Positions 7,401 to 16,177 of a DNA stretch of 64,000 nt are shown one piece after another. Under the pieces are notes generated by a model, which made no database searches, was not told where the DNA came from, and saw only the letters and a program-made list of their open reading frames with translations. How positions within the stretch are numbered: the first letter of the stretch is position 1; each line of letters starts with the position of its first letter. Source of the stretch: Herbidospora cretacea. GTDB taxonomy: Bacteria; Actinomycetota; Actinomycetes; Streptosporangiales; Streptosporangiaceae. Position numbers and translations under genes: made by a program. The stretch spans positions 1-64,000 of the forward strand of contig NZ_BBXG01000029.1 in the NCBI RefSeq assembly GCF_001570605.1, in the 5' to 3' direction.

Positions 7401-8849
7401 TTATGCGAGAAGGGCGGCGGCGAGCATCGGCCAGTCCGCGTCGTTGACGGGATACTCGTCCTCGGCGAAGCCGCTCCCGGCGTGGCCGACGGCGTAGCCG
7501 CAGACGCTCGACTCGGTCCGCCAGTCGAGCCCGAACACGTGCGCCGCGGCGTCGATGTCGGGGCCGTCGATCCGGCTGCCGGACAGGCCCATGGCCGTAC
7601 CGGCCAGCGACAGCGTCTGCACCAGCGCGCCCGCGTCGGTGAGCACGAGGGAGTAGCCGAGGCCGTTGTACTTCCACGACAGCCGCCGGAACCGCGCGGT
7701 GATCATCAGCAGCACCGGCGGGCGGGAGGCGAGGTTGGCCGAGACGAGCAGTTCGTCCGGGTCGCCGTCGAGCGGGGTCAGCCGGTGGCCGTAGGGGTCG
7801 TAGTGGTAGACCCCCCGCTCCAGGCCGGCGCACCGGTCGACGACGGCGTAGAGCTCCAGTTCGTGGCAGTCGCCGCTGGTCGGCGAGGGGCGGTCGCTCG
7901 TGGTGGTGGTCGCCTCCGTCGACGGCGAGCCCCTCAGCGAGCGGACCCGCGCGGTCCGGTAGAGCAGCGTGCCCAGGTCCTCGACCGTGATCGGCCGCGC
8001 GGCGAAGGTCTGGGCCGGCCGGTGGGCCTCGACGACGGCCGAGAAGGGCGGGTCGCCGGCCAGGTCGGGCCACGACGGCCGGGGCAGCGGGATGCCGGGG
8101 CCGGTCTCCTTCACCACCGGCTCGACGCTGCCGTGCTCGCCGAGCGGATAGGTCACCCCGAAGTCCTGGTCGTGGCGGCCCAGCGTGGAGCGGGTGTGGA
8201 ACATCAGGTCGATCGGCGTCCACGTCGTCAGCGCGGGGTCGTTGTCCTCGTCGAACTCGATCCGCTGGAACGGGTCGCCGGTCGCGGCCTGCACGACCAT
8301 CCCGGCCGCCATCAGGAAGGCGATCACCGACCGGGTCTCGTGACCGACCGAGGCCGGGACGGTCGGGCGCATCAGCGTGCCGAGATGGCCGATCGCGTCG
8401 GCGCGGTGCAGGATCACCCGATGCTGCGACAGCGGGGACTCCAGCAGGTAGTTGGTGCCGTCGGTGGTGAGGACGGCGAAGCGCGACAGCCGCACCGGAT
8501 GGACCAGGGGCCCCTCCGGCAGGTGGAAGCCGGCCTGCGGGGTGAGCGGCACGACGGAGACCAGCGGCTGCTCCCGGTCCACGCCGAACGACCGCACGAC
8601 CAGATGGGCCAGCCGGTCGAGCAGCGCCTTCAGCGCCTGGCGGTCGGCGGACGACCTGATGACGTTGCCGAGCGAGATCGGCCCCAGGCTCATCCGGCGC
8701 AGCGCCTCGACGACGGGCGGCGCGGGCATCGGGAAGACGGTGTCCTCCCAGCGGGAGTGCACGACGACCACGCCCTCGTCCGGGTCGGGCTCGACGAAGA
8801 CGTCCTCACGGAACGACCACAACGGGAACGGGGGGAGCGTGTCGTGCAT
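7401..8849 (-). CDS. SagB-type azoline oxidoreductase (nitroreductase fold) of a TOMM locus
   Basis: A 482-residue protein starting at ATG 8849 behind a strong GAGAGGAG site. The C-terminal half (about 260-480) is a nitroreductase-like FMN domain with RARSLRG-type N-terminal strand (here TARVRSLRGSPST), the HELELYAVV strand, YHYDPYGHRL, and WKYNGLGYSLVLTDAGALVQTLSLAGTAMGL cut into its usual core. The N-terminal 250 residues form the docking part found in SagB/ThcOx family proteins. Family role: flavin-dependent oxidation of thiazoline and oxazoline rings to thiazoles and oxazoles in a modified peptide. It lies 23 bp after the YcaO gene and 29 bp before the sensor kinase, so it is in one operon with both. 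Confidence 0.82.
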   Translation of the reverse strand: MHDTLPPFPLWSFREDVFVEPDPDEGVVVVHSRWEDTVFPMPAPPVVEALRRMSLGPISLGNVIRSSADRQALKALLDRLAHLVVRSFGVDREQPLVSVVPLTPQAGFHLPEGPLVHPVRLSRFAVLTTDGTNYLLESPLSQHRVILHRADAIGHLGTLMRPTVPASVGHETRSVIAFLMAAGMVVQAATGDPFQRIEFDEDNDPALTTWTPIDLMFHTRSTLGRHDQDFGVTYPLGEHGSVEPVVKETGPGIPLPRPSWPDLAGDPPFSAVVEAHRPAQTFAARPITVEDLGTLLYRTARVRSLRGSPSTEATTTTSDRPSPTSGDCHELELYAVVDRCAGLERGVYHYDPYGHRLTPLDGDPDELLVSANLASRPPVLLMITARFRRLSWKYNGLGYSLVLTDAGALVQTLSLAGTAMGLSGSRIDGPDIDAAAHVFGLDWRTESSVCGYAVGHAGSGFAEDEYPVNDADWPMLAAALLA

Positions 8850-8872
8850 GTCGGCTCCTCTCACGTGAACTC

Positions 8873-10828
8873 TCACATGAACAGGGCGACCGGATTCAGG
8901 TCGTCGTAAGCGGTCGGCCGGTCGAGCCGCCCCAGCTTCACCGGGACGTCGAACAGCCGGCCCGGCGCGAACCGCGGCCAGAAGTGCCGCAGCCCCGGGA
9001 CGACGACCTTGACCACGGGCACCCCGATGTCGGGACGGGTCTGGTCGAGGATGAGCGGATCGTGTTTCCGGATGAGGTCGACGTCGGCTTTCAGGTCGTT
9101 GTCGCCCGTGTACGAACCGGGCGCGGCCACCCCGTCGGGAAGCAGGCAGGGATGACTCAGGGTGGAGACGCGGCCCCACCATGGGCGCATGTCGATGTCG
9201 GTGGCGGCGGGCAGGAGCTGGCCGAGCTCGGTGAGCGCGCGGCGGGCGGCGGTCTCCGGATCGAGGTGGGCGCCGAAGCCGAGCATGACCTCGTGGCCGT
9301 CCTTGGTCGACACGGCGGCCATGGCCGGGATGCCCAGGTCGGTCGTCAGGTCGAGGACCCACAGGTCACGGCCGAGCGTCGCGTAGTCGTCGCGCAGCCG
9401 GTCGGTCCACGGGTCGTCGAGGACGACCTCGGGCTGACGCGTCCGGTTGTACCACCAGATCCCGACCGCGTCCCGTTCGACCAGCTCGAAGAAGCCCTGG
9501 AGGAGGGCGTCCTCGACGGAGCTCCCGGCGGCGTTGCCGTTGGAGTCGGCCTGCCCGCCCTCGGAGAAGTAGAGCAGGTCGGTGGGCAGATAGCGCTTCT
9601 CGCCGTCGAGGGTGTAGAGCGGGGTCCATTCGGTGGCGCGGGTCTCGTCGAAGGGCGCGCGCTGGCGCGGGTCGAAGAGCAGCACCGCGTCGGGGTGCAC
9701 GGCCTGCGCGCCGAGCCCCCGGTAGGAGTCGTGGACGACGGGTTCCTCGCCGAGGCGCGAGCCGCAGTAGCGCTCGACGGCCTCGCACAGCGCGCCCACC
9801 CGGGCTTCGAGCGGGGTGCCGCCCTTGCCGCCGCTGTTGGCCCGCAGGCCGCTGACCGGCAGGGCCAGGTTGCGGCCGGACAGATAGGCGTTGAGGAAGG
9901 CGGGCGCGCGCGGGTCGCGGCGGATCTCGTCGGTGACGCCGGTGACCGGGTCGGTCAGGTGGACGTACCGATCCCACGTCTCCTGGAGTCCCGCCGACCG
10001 GTGGGCCTGCACTTTGGGCCTGGACGTGATCCGCACCGGCCCGCCCCGGACGTCCGGTGTCCCGCACTCCGGGCACTGCGGCCGTCGCGTCACGGGGTGG
10101 TGCGCCGCTTCGAGGGTGAGCGGGTCGAACGTCCACAGCGTGTCGAGCGGCCGTCCGGCCAGCCAGCCCGCGATCCTCGTGGCCGCGATCTGGGCCCCGA
10201 CCGACCGCGTCTGCGGCAGCGAGGCGGGCGGCGCGAGCGTCAGCGGAGCCTGCCGCCGGAGCCTCAGCCGGGTGGCGAGACACTCCCAGCAGGCCGACTC
10301 CCCCGGCCGGAACCCCGGCCCGATCCACAGATCGGGCCCGTCGACGGCCACCGGGAGCCAGGGCCGCCCGTCGGCGAGACGGGCGGCGTTCACCGAGGCC
10401 AGCGCGGGGTCGAGATAGTCGTCGCAGACGACCACCACGGGCCCGTCACCGCCGGTGCGCAGCCCCAGTTCCTTCAACGCCCGTTCGACCAGGGCGGAGT
10501 CGCCGAGCGAGACCACCTCGACCTCGCCGTCGGGCAGACCGAGCCCGGCCAGGTCCCAGTAGGCCCGCACCTCGGGAGCCACGTCGACGTCGGGCTGCGG
10601 CGCCACCAGGTCGGCCTCGGACAGTCTCCCGAGCAGCCGGCCGAGGTCGGCCGCGCCGAGCCCGGTCTGTTCGTGCAGGTCGGCCAGGTCGTGGCTGCCG
10701 TCGAGGAGAGGGGCGACCGTCTCGATGTGGTCGCCGCGCAGCGCGACCGTGGCCCGCGCCGAGGTCAGGTAGACCCCGTCACCGGGCACGGTCACCGCCC
10801 GCCAGTGTCGCTTGAACCCGACTTTCAT
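8873..10828 (-). CDS. Fused leader-binding/E1-like and YcaO cyclodehydratase
   Basis: A 651-residue protein. Start ATG 10828 has AGGGAG six bases upstream and gives the family's N-terminus; an open frame runs further up but is antisense to tnpB. Residues 1-250 are the cyclodehydratase partner domain (RiPP-recognition winged helix, then an E1/ThiF-like part) with a structural zinc tetrad CWEC...CPEC. Residues about 260-651 are YcaO, with ATP-binding Glu-rich helices (EARVGALCEAVERYCG, SSVEDALLQGFFELVERD). The pair makes azoline heterocycles from Ser, Thr or Cys in a precursor peptide. The last residues, NPVALFM, lack the Pro-rich PxPxP end seen in many azoline-forming YcaO proteins. Its ATG overlaps a TGA at 10825-10827 that may be the original stop of the precursor gene. 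Confidence 0.88.
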   Translation of the reverse strand: MKVGFKRHWRAVTVPGDGVYLTSARATVALRGDHIETVAPLLDGSHDLADLHEQTGLGAADLGRLLGRLSEADLVAPQPDVDVAPEVRAYWDLAGLGLPDGEVEVVSLGDSALVERALKELGLRTGGDGPVVVVCDDYLDPALASVNAARLADGRPWLPVAVDGPDLWIGPGFRPGESACWECLATRLRLRRQAPLTLAPPASLPQTRSVGAQIAATRIAGWLAGRPLDTLWTFDPLTLEAAHHPVTRRPQCPECGTPDVRGGPVRITSRPKVQAHRSAGLQETWDRYVHLTDPVTGVTDEIRRDPRAPAFLNAYLSGRNLALPVSGLRANSGGKGGTPLEARVGALCEAVERYCGSRLGEEPVVHDSYRGLGAQAVHPDAVLLFDPRQRAPFDETRATEWTPLYTLDGEKRYLPTDLLYFSEGGQADSNGNAAGSSVEDALLQGFFELVERDAVGIWWYNRTRQPEVVLDDPWTDRLRDDYATLGRDLWVLDLTTDLGIPAMAAVSTKDGHEVMLGFGAHLDPETAARRALTELGQLLPAATDIDMRPWWGRVSTLSHPCLLPDGVAAPGSYTGDNDLKADVDLIRKHDPLILDQTRPDIGVPVVKVVVPGLRHFWPRFAPGRLFDVPVKLGRLDRPTAYDDLNPVALFM

Positions 10829-10869
10829 CCGGACTCCCTGCAAGCCGATATTCCCGATAACCCTGCGCG

Positions 10870-12020
10870 TTCGAACGACTTCGCGATAAAACGAAGAACA
10901 TGGCACAGACGGTGAAGCGCGCTTACAAGTACCGCTTCTATCCGACTTCCGAGCAGGCGGAGGAACTCTCCCGTACGTTCGGTTGTGTGCGCCTGGTCTA
11001 CAACAAAGCACTTGAGGAACGCACCCGCGCCTACGCCGAAGGGCGCAAGATCGGTTACGAGCAGTCGCTGCGGCATCTCCAGACGGCCTATGCGAATTTC
11101 TTCGCCGGACGTGCAAGGCATCCCGTGGCCAAATCCAGGAAGCGGTCCCGCCGCTCTGCGGAATACACACGCTCGGCGTTCACGTGGCTGAACGGTGAAC
11201 TGAAACTCGCCAAGATGCGCAAGCCACTCGCCATTGTCTGGTCGCGACCACTGCCGGAAGGCGCTCAGCCCTCCACCGTTCATGTGTCGCAGGACACGGC
11301 GGGCCGCTGGTTCGTGTCGATCCTCGTCGAAGAGCGTATTCGCTCGCTCGATCCGGCCGGAACCGCCGTCGGCGTCGATGTGGGAATCACCGACCTGGTC
11401 ACGCTCTCGACGGGCGAGAAGATCGCGAACCCTCGACACGCACAGGCCATGCGGCGAAAGCTGACGAGGGCTCATCGGACGCTGACCCGGAAGAAAATTG
11501 GATCGCGTAATCGGGCAAAAGCCCGGCTTACGCTCGCCAAGACGTATGCCCGGATGACTGACCGTCGCCGGGATTTCCTGCACAAGCTCTCCACGCGTCT
11601 CGTCCGTGAGAACCAAACGGTCGTGATCGAAGACTTGAGTGTTCGGTCCATGCTCAGAAATCGCACACTGTCTCGAGCCATCTCGGATGCCTCTTGGCGC
11701 GAACTCCGGGCCATGTTGGAGTACAAGACCCACTGGTACGGGCGCGAACTTCTCGTCGTGAGCCAATGGTTTCCCTCCTCCAAGATGTGTTCGAACTGTG
11801 GAGCACTCCGAGAGACCTTGCCGTTGAAGGTCCGTACCTGGGTGTGCGACTGCGGTGTCACCCACGACCGGGACGTCAACGCGGCCCGGAACATCCTCGC
11901 CGCCGGGCTGGCGGAGAGGTCAAACGCCCGTGGAGCCGACGTAAGACCTCAGGGCGCAAGCCTCTCGGGCAGCCGGTGATGAAGCAGGAATCTCGTGGTT
12001 TCAGCCGTGAGAAAGGTCAA
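10870..12020 (+). mobile_element. IS200/IS605-group element carrying only tnpB
   Basis: Boundaries are estimated. The left end contains a CTTCG/CGAAG hairpin (10879-10896) just before tnpB. The right end, after the tnpB stop, has a GAAGCAGGAATC segment, a 7-bp hairpin (about 11993-12012) and the terminal GTCAA typical of actinobacterial TnpB elements. There is no tnpA, so the element would need help from elsewhere to move. Such elements leave no target duplication. It lies opposite to the RiPP operon and between its precursor and its YcaO gene. Confidence 0.65.
10900..11979 (+). CDS. tnpB: TnpB RNA-guided nuclease (IS200/IS605 type)
   Basis: A 359-residue protein with the TnpB plan: N-terminal KRAYKYRFYPT and CVRLVYNKAL (helix-turn-helix part), then a RuvC-like nuclease with Asp in VGVDVGITDL, Glu in VVIEDLSV and Asp in THDRDVNAARNI, and the zinc ribbon CSNCG...CDCG. 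All catalytic residues are present. TnpB uses a guide RNA made from the element's right end to cut DNA and keep the element at its site. Between YEQSL and RHLQTAYANFF, relatives carry about 25-30 more residues (a conserved SSVPLQQ stretch), so a small in-frame deletion in the recognition part is likely and may impair function. It is shorter than the usual 380-400 residues. Confidence 0.9.
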   Translation: MAQTVKRAYKYRFYPTSEQAEELSRTFGCVRLVYNKALEERTRAYAEGRKIGYEQSLRHLQTAYANFFAGRARHPVAKSRKRSRRSAEYTRSAFTWLNGELKLAKMRKPLAIVWSRPLPEGAQPSTVHVSQDTAGRWFVSILVEERIRSLDPAGTAVGVDVGITDLVTLSTGEKIANPRHAQAMRRKLTRAHRTLTRKKIGSRNRAKARLTLAKTYARMTDRRRDFLHKLSTRLVRENQTVVIEDLSVRSMLRNRTLSRAISDASWRELRAMLEYKTHWYGRELLVVSQWFPSSKMCSNCGALRETLPLKVRTWVCDCGVTHDRDVNAARNILAAGLAERSNARGADVRPQGASLSGSR

Positions 12021-12253
12021 CCGCAATACGTCCATTTCGCCGACAGGAGCGACGGCTGGGTCAGGTCGGCGATGCGCAGCGGGTCACCGCCCGCCGACAG
12101 CGGGGGCGCGTCGCCGGCGTCGAGGTCGATGCCGAACTGGGCCAGGGTGCCGGCCGGGTCGTCTTCGTAGCGGGCCGCCAGGGCGGGTTCGGTCCACGCC
12201 CGCATCACCAGTTCGGCGAACCGCCAGTCTTCGGTGTGAGTGATAGTGGCCAT
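12017..12253 (-). CDS. TOMM-type precursor peptide, C-terminus probably altered by TnpB element
   Basis: A 78-residue acidic peptide starting at ATG 12253 with GGAGA upstream. The first 50 residues (AWTEPALAARYEDDP, then LAQFGIDLDAG) resemble nitrile-hydratase-like leader peptides. A double glycine follows at about 55-56, and the remaining core contains Thr, Ser and one Cys, ending KWTYCG. It is the head of the operon that encodes YcaO, SagB and the two-component system. Its stop codon lies inside the right end (GTCAA) of the TnpB element. On the other side of the element, a frame ending ACRESG stops with a TGA overlapping the YcaO ATG, so the original core probably continued there. See the findings. 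Confidence 0.68.
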   Translation of the reverse strand: MATITHTEDWRFAELVMRAWTEPALAARYEDDPAGTLAQFGIDLDAGDAPPLSAGGDPLRIADLTQPSLLSAKWTYCG

Positions 12254-12318
12254 GGCTCGATTCTCCGCGCGACCTCCCCCACGCCGACACTCATCGATTC
12301 ACGAGACGGGTGTGAGAT

Positions 12319-12339
12319 TTTCACGTCGGGAACGTGAAA
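12319..12339. promoter_or_regulatory. Dyad TTTCACGT-N5-ACGTGAAA between precursor and LysR genes
   Basis: Perfect 8-bp arms (12319-12326 and 12332-12339) separated by CGGGA lie in the 239-bp space between the divergent precursor and LysR genes. The position suits a LysR-type binding site that controls the RiPP precursor and its own gene. The rest of the gap holds no other clear signal. Confidence 0.55.
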
Positions 12340-12492
12340 CGGCGTACAGACGGCCGGATGTAAGCGCTTCTAGGCTGGGCCGCGTGAAAAGCATTCGAAT
12401 CCGCCGCCCCGTGAGGCCGCGGCCCGGAACGAACCGGGAGATCGACACGCGCACGCCGTCCGGCGTCCATCTGCCTTATTAAGGGAAATGGC

Positions 12493-13359
12493 ATGTATCA
12501 CGATCTGCAAATCAATCGGCTGAGGGCTTTGGTGACCGTGGTCGAGCTCGGCGGGTTCCGCAAGGCGGCCGAGGCGCTGCATGTGACCCAGCCGGCGGTG
12601 AGCCAGCAGATCCGTCAGCTCGGCGGTCTCGTCAAGGGGCCCATTTTCACCTCGACCGGCCGCGTCCTGGAGCTCAGCACCGAGGGTGAGGAACTTCTCG
12701 GGTACGCCCGCCGCATCGTCGCCCTCAACGACGAGGCCGTGGGCCGGTTCGTCCCGCCGTCGGGCACCGCCCGCCTGACGATCGGGGTGGTCAACCAGCT
12801 CGCCGAGGCGCTCCCGGAGATCCTCCGCCTGCTCAACCGGGGCCTGCCCCACGTGCAGGTCGGCGTGCAGACGGGACTGAGCGAGTCGCTGGAGAACCAG
12901 GTGGCCTCGGGCCAGCTCGACCTGGCCCTGCTCCTCCAGTCGGAGCCGGTCACCGCGCCCGCCCACCAGCTGGGCGAGATGCGCATGGACTGGTTCGGCC
13001 GCCCCGCCCACGGCGAGGGCGCCGCGCTGCCGCTGACCCTCTTCACCGAGCCGTGCACGCTGCGCCGCCGCATCGTCGACGCGCTCGACGAGTCAGAGGT
13101 GCCGTGGCGGGTGGCCTACGAGGGCCCCGAACTCGTCGGGCTGCGCGCCGCCGCGAAGGCCGGTCTGGGGGTCGCCTGCCTGGTGGCCAACGGCGACGAG
13201 CTGTGGGGGCTGCCCCGAGCGGCCCGCCTCGCGCTGCCCACCGCCCCCGGCCCGCTCCCGGTGACGGTCGCGCTGTCGGCCAACGCGACGAACTCGGAGT
13301 ACGTGCCGATCGCGGAGAGGGCCTTCCAGCAGGCGCTGCGCGATTATCCCTTCGCCTGA
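12493..13359 (+). CDS. LysR-family regulator, likely of the RiPP locus
   Basis: A 288-residue protein. The N-terminal winged helix-turn-helix is standard: INRLRALVTVVELGGFRKAAEALHVTQPAVSQQI cut into its usual blocks over residues 7-45. The co-inducer-binding domain follows (about 90-285) with LTIGVV and the LDLALL strand. The start ATG 12493 follows AAGGGAAATGGC. It is divergent from the RiPP precursor gene, the normal arrangement for a LysR activator and its target, and a dyad lies between them. The ligand is unknown. It converges with the CAP-domain gene 40 bp downstream. Confidence 0.9.
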   Translation: MYHDLQINRLRALVTVVELGGFRKAAEALHVTQPAVSQQIRQLGGLVKGPIFTSTGRVLELSTEGEELLGYARRIVALNDEAVGRFVPPSGTARLTIGVVNQLAEALPEILRLLNRGLPHVQVGVQTGLSESLENQVASGQLDLALLLQSEPVTAPAHQLGEMRMDWFGRPAHGEGAALPLTLFTEPCTLRRRIVDALDESEVPWRVAYEGPELVGLRAAAKAGLGVACLVANGDELWGLPRAARLALPTAPGPLPVTVALSANATNSEYVPIAERAFQQALRDYPFA

Positions 13360-13399
13360 CTCTCACTGATGTGGACGGCGTGACCCCCAGCGCGTTCGC

Positions 13400-14107
13400 C
13401 TAGCTCGTGCACCGGCCGAACATCTGCACGTACGTCGCGGCCGGGGTGGCCGACACCGACGGGTCGGCGCTGCCGAGGGCCGCCTTCGCGTACATCTCGG
13501 TGTAGCCGGGCGTGAGGATCGTGTCGCGGTGGCGCTGGCTGCCCATCCACCACGTGACAGCGGCCCGGGGCGTGACCGACGCCCGGCCCCAGCCCTGGTA
13601 GGCGTTCTCGCCGACGGCCCAGGAGGAGCCGCGCCGGCAGTACCCGGCCGCCTTGGCCCTGTCAGCCGGGTCGGTCCCGGTCTCCGGGTTGATGTGGACG
13701 TCACAGCGCGACGGGTTGTACTTGTCCGGCGTACAGTTCCCGACCTGCGCGACCGTCCCCCACCAGCGGATCCGGACGGCGGCGGCGACCTCCTTCGAGG
13801 CGGCGCTGGAGAGCGCGACGGTCGTGCCGCGCAGGGCGATGTAGCGCTTGACCGGCTGCAGTCCCCGGCTGGTCCGCTCGGCGTTGACCAGGCACAGGAC
13901 CGACTTCTCGATCCGGCTCCCCTGCATGTGGTTGTCGTAGCGCCCCCGGGCCGTGTCAGGGAAGGCGGACGCGGGCTGGAAAACGAAATCGATGTCGGCG
14001 CAGGTCGCGGCGCCCGCCAGGGGCGCGGCCGCCAGCGCGGGAGAGGCGGGGACGGTGACGGCGGCGGCCACGAGAGCGGCCGCCCCGAGGAGCGCGAGGT
14101 GTCTCAT
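13400..14107 (-). CDS. Secreted CAP (SCP-like) domain protein
   Basis: A 235-residue protein starting at ATG 14107. Residues 1-27 form an Ala-rich signal peptide cleaved near ALAAAP. The rest matches the bacterial CAP/SCP fold: LCLVNAERTSRGLQPV at its start, a SWAVGENAYQGWG segment carrying the conserved GEN, and a TWWMGSQRHRDTIL helix (the usual W-x-S-x-x-H-x-x-x-I/L). Several Cys suggest disulfides outside the cell. Bacterial CAP proteins are commonly secreted, and their function is poorly known. It is not in an operon: its end faces the LysR gene, and its start faces a divergent secreted protein. Confidence 0.85.
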   Translation of the reverse strand: MRHLALLGAAALVAAAVTVPASPALAAAPLAGAATCADIDFVFQPASAFPDTARGRYDNHMQGSRIEKSVLCLVNAERTSRGLQPVKRYIALRGTTVALSSAASKEVAAAVRIRWWGTVAQVGNCTPDKYNPSRCDVHINPETGTDPADRAKAAGYCRRGSSWAVGENAYQGWGRASVTPRAAVTWWMGSQRHRDTILTPGYTEMYAKAALGSADPSVSATPAATYVQMFGRCTS

Positions 14108-14317
14108 GCGCTCATGGTGCGGCGGGGCGCTTGCCGGGGGCTTGAGTACGCCTTTACTCATTTCGCGAAGTGGCCCGCCGGCGAGTGGCCCGCCGCGTTT
14201 CCGCAGTTCACAGCCTTGGCGACGGCACTGCGGGAGACCTGGTCGCCGCGCTTCAAGCCTGGTGCAAGGAGGCGGGCCAATCGTGCCCATGACTCCCATT
14301 TTCCCAGGAGGAACCCG

Positions 14318-14806
14318 GTGTCCCCGTTCAAGAAGGCCGCCCTCATGGCCGCCGTGACCACCTCGGCACTCGCCCTCGCCGCCCCCGCGCACGCCGACGA
14401 ACCCGGCGAACTGACCGCCCGCCTGACCATCACCGGAAGCGGCAGCGAGTGCCGCGTCCTGACGGTCGGCAAGGTCGGGATGACCAACGCCCAGGCGCAG
14501 TACCTCGTCGACAACGGCGCGACCGCCCGCGTCGAGGTCTGGGCCGACGACCCGATCTACGACAACCGCGTCTACAAGGGACCGGCGGCGGCCCTCAGCG
14601 CGGTGTCGGACAAGAACGGCGGCGGCCTGTTCATCGTCTCCGACCTGCGCCTGTCCTGCGTCAACTACCTCGACGAGGACGACAAGCCGCCCTTCGACTA
14701 CGGCGACGAGATCTACACGAAGATCGTCTTCCAGGGCCCGGGCTACCCCCGCATGACGAAGAAGTCCAACGTCATCCACCGCAACTTCGGCTTCGCCGAA
14801 CCGTGA
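14318..14806 (+). CDS. Small secreted protein of unknown function
   Basis: A 162-residue protein with GTG 14318 seven bases after AGGAGGAA, one of the best ribosome sites in the window. A typical signal peptide (SPFKKAALMAA..., cleavage near PAHA|DE, residue 27) is followed by a beta-rich acidic domain with two Cys (ECRVLTV and RLSCVNYL) that could form a disulfide. The region VEVWADDPIYDNRVYKG and the C-terminal KIVFQGPGYPRM are distinctive, but I do not recognise the family. No enzyme motif is visible. It is monocistronic, between the CAP gene and a LacI gene. Confidence 0.75.
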   Translation: MSPFKKAALMAAVTTSALALAAPAHADEPGELTARLTITGSGSECRVLTVGKVGMTNAQAQYLVDNGATARVEVWADDPIYDNRVYKGPAAALSAVSDKNGGGLFIVSDLRLSCVNYLDEDDKPPFDYGDEIYTKIVFQGPGYPRMTKKSNVIHRNFGFAEP

Positions 14807-14983
14807 CGGCCGCCTGGTGACCTCGGCGTCAGCCGACGGCTGAGCGCCAGGTCTGGCCCGAAGGCGAGCGCATCCCGCGACCGGGCGGGGTCTTTGGTGT
14901 GGCCTGGCGGTCGGACACTGTCGATGGCCGACCTCATCTGACCTGCGCAGCCGCCCGTGCTCCGGTGAGGGGCGATCGTGCTG

Positions 14984-16048
14984 TCAGGCGGAGATCGGCG
15001 GGGTTCTCCGCCTGGCCGGGGCGGCCGTGCTGCTGCGGATCATCAGTTCGGTGCCCAGTTCGACGCGGCGCTGCGGGAGCGTCTCGCCCTCGGCCATGGA
15101 GATCAGCATGGTGGCCGCCATGACGCCCATCTCCGTCAGCGGCTGCCGGACCGTGGTCAGCGGCGGCGTGGCCCAGCGCCAGGCGGGCATGTCGTCGAAG
15201 CCGATGACGCTGAGGTCGTCGGGGATGCGCAGGCCCCTCGCGTAGGCCGCGTGGTAGACGCCGACCGCCTGGCCGTCGTTGGAGGCGAAGATCGCGGTGG
15301 GCGGCTCGGGCAGGTCCATCAGGCGGTGGGTGTGGGTGAGGCCGTCTTCGATCTGGAAGTCGCCGGGGCAGATCAGGTCGGGGTCGACCGGGACGCCCGC
15401 GGCGTCGAGGGCGGCGCGGTAGCCGTCCAGGCGGGCGCGGCCGGCCAGCGCCCAGTCGGGGCCGGTGATCATCGCGATGCGGCGGTGGCCGAGTTCCAGC
15501 AGGTGGCGGGTGGCTTCGAGGCCGCCGCTCCAGTTGGTGGCGCCGACCGACGGTACGGCCCGGCCGGGGTCGCCCGCCGGGTCGAGGACGACCAGCGGGA
15601 TCTCCCGGGCGGCGAGCCGGGCGCGCTGCTCCTCCGTGGGGCCCGAGAAGACCGTGATGACTCCGGCCGAACGGCGGCTGAGCACGCTTTCGAGCCAGCC
15701 CTGGCCGGGGACGTGCCGCCCGCCGAGCTCGGAGATCACCAGGCCCTGGCGGGCCTCGCGGGTGACCTGCTGAACGCCCCGGATGACCTCTATCGGGTAG
15801 TCACCGGCGAGTTCGTGGAAGACGAGCTCGATGAGGCCCGCCGGTTTGATCCGCCGTCGCTGGCGGCGGAAGCCGTGTTCGTGGATGAGACCCTCGACCA
15901 TGGCGCGGGTCTTCGGGCCGACGTCCGTCTGGCCGTTGACGACCTTGGAGACGGTGGCCATGGAGACCCCGGCCATCTCGGCGAGCTGAGAGAGGGTCAG
16001 CGGGGCCGGAGAGGCCGCGCCGGTGGGGGATTCCTCTGTCGGGGTCAT
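14984..16048 (-). CDS. LacI-family regulator, probably of xylan use
   Basis: A 354-residue protein. The helix-turn-helix (LTLSQLAEMAGVSMATVSKVVNG, blocks at about 18-40) is followed by a periplasmic-binding-protein-like sensor domain with RSAGVIT, LDPAGDPG, HRRIAMITG, AIFASNDGQAVG and VIGFDDMP. The hinge helix is atypical: the usual RxPNxxAR segment is replaced by basic RRQRRR, a variant seen in a subset of actinobacterial regulators. It is divergent from the GH10 xylanase, and the 376-bp gap between them holds two palindromes, so it most likely represses the xylanase and itself. No strong ribosome site precedes ATG 16048. Confidence 0.88.
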   Translation of the reverse strand: MTPTEESPTGAASPAPLTLSQLAEMAGVSMATVSKVVNGQTDVGPKTRAMVEGLIHEHGFRRQRRRIKPAGLIELVFHELAGDYPIEVIRGVQQVTREARQGLVISELGGRHVPGQGWLESVLSRRSAGVITVFSGPTEEQRARLAAREIPLVVLDPAGDPGRAVPSVGATNWSGGLEATRHLLELGHRRIAMITGPDWALAGRARLDGYRAALDAAGVPVDPDLICPGDFQIEDGLTHTHRLMDLPEPPTAIFASNDGQAVGVYHAAYARGLRIPDDLSVIGFDDMPAWRWATPPLTTVRQPLTEMGVMAATMLISMAEGETLPQRRVELGTELMIRSSTAAPARRRTPPISA

Positions 16049-16177
16049 ATGCGGAGTTTAGCTACGTGGCTTTCGGTCGTATTCGCAGCAGATCACACCG
16101 CGCGCTTGCCGGAGCGGCCCGAACCCGCTTCTCGTAAATTAGTGCTCTTTTCCGCGAATTCTACGTGGTGACTTCTC

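Noticed and set aside
7372-8223. The kinase frame extended upstream of 7371 to 8223
   Set aside because: The extra part is Arg/Pro-rich antisense-frame sequence inside the SagB gene; GTG 7371 has a proper ribosome site.
10829-11170. YcaO frame extended upstream of 10828
   Set aside because: It runs antisense through tnpB and has no domain similarity; ATG 10828 has AGGGAG and the expected family N-terminus.
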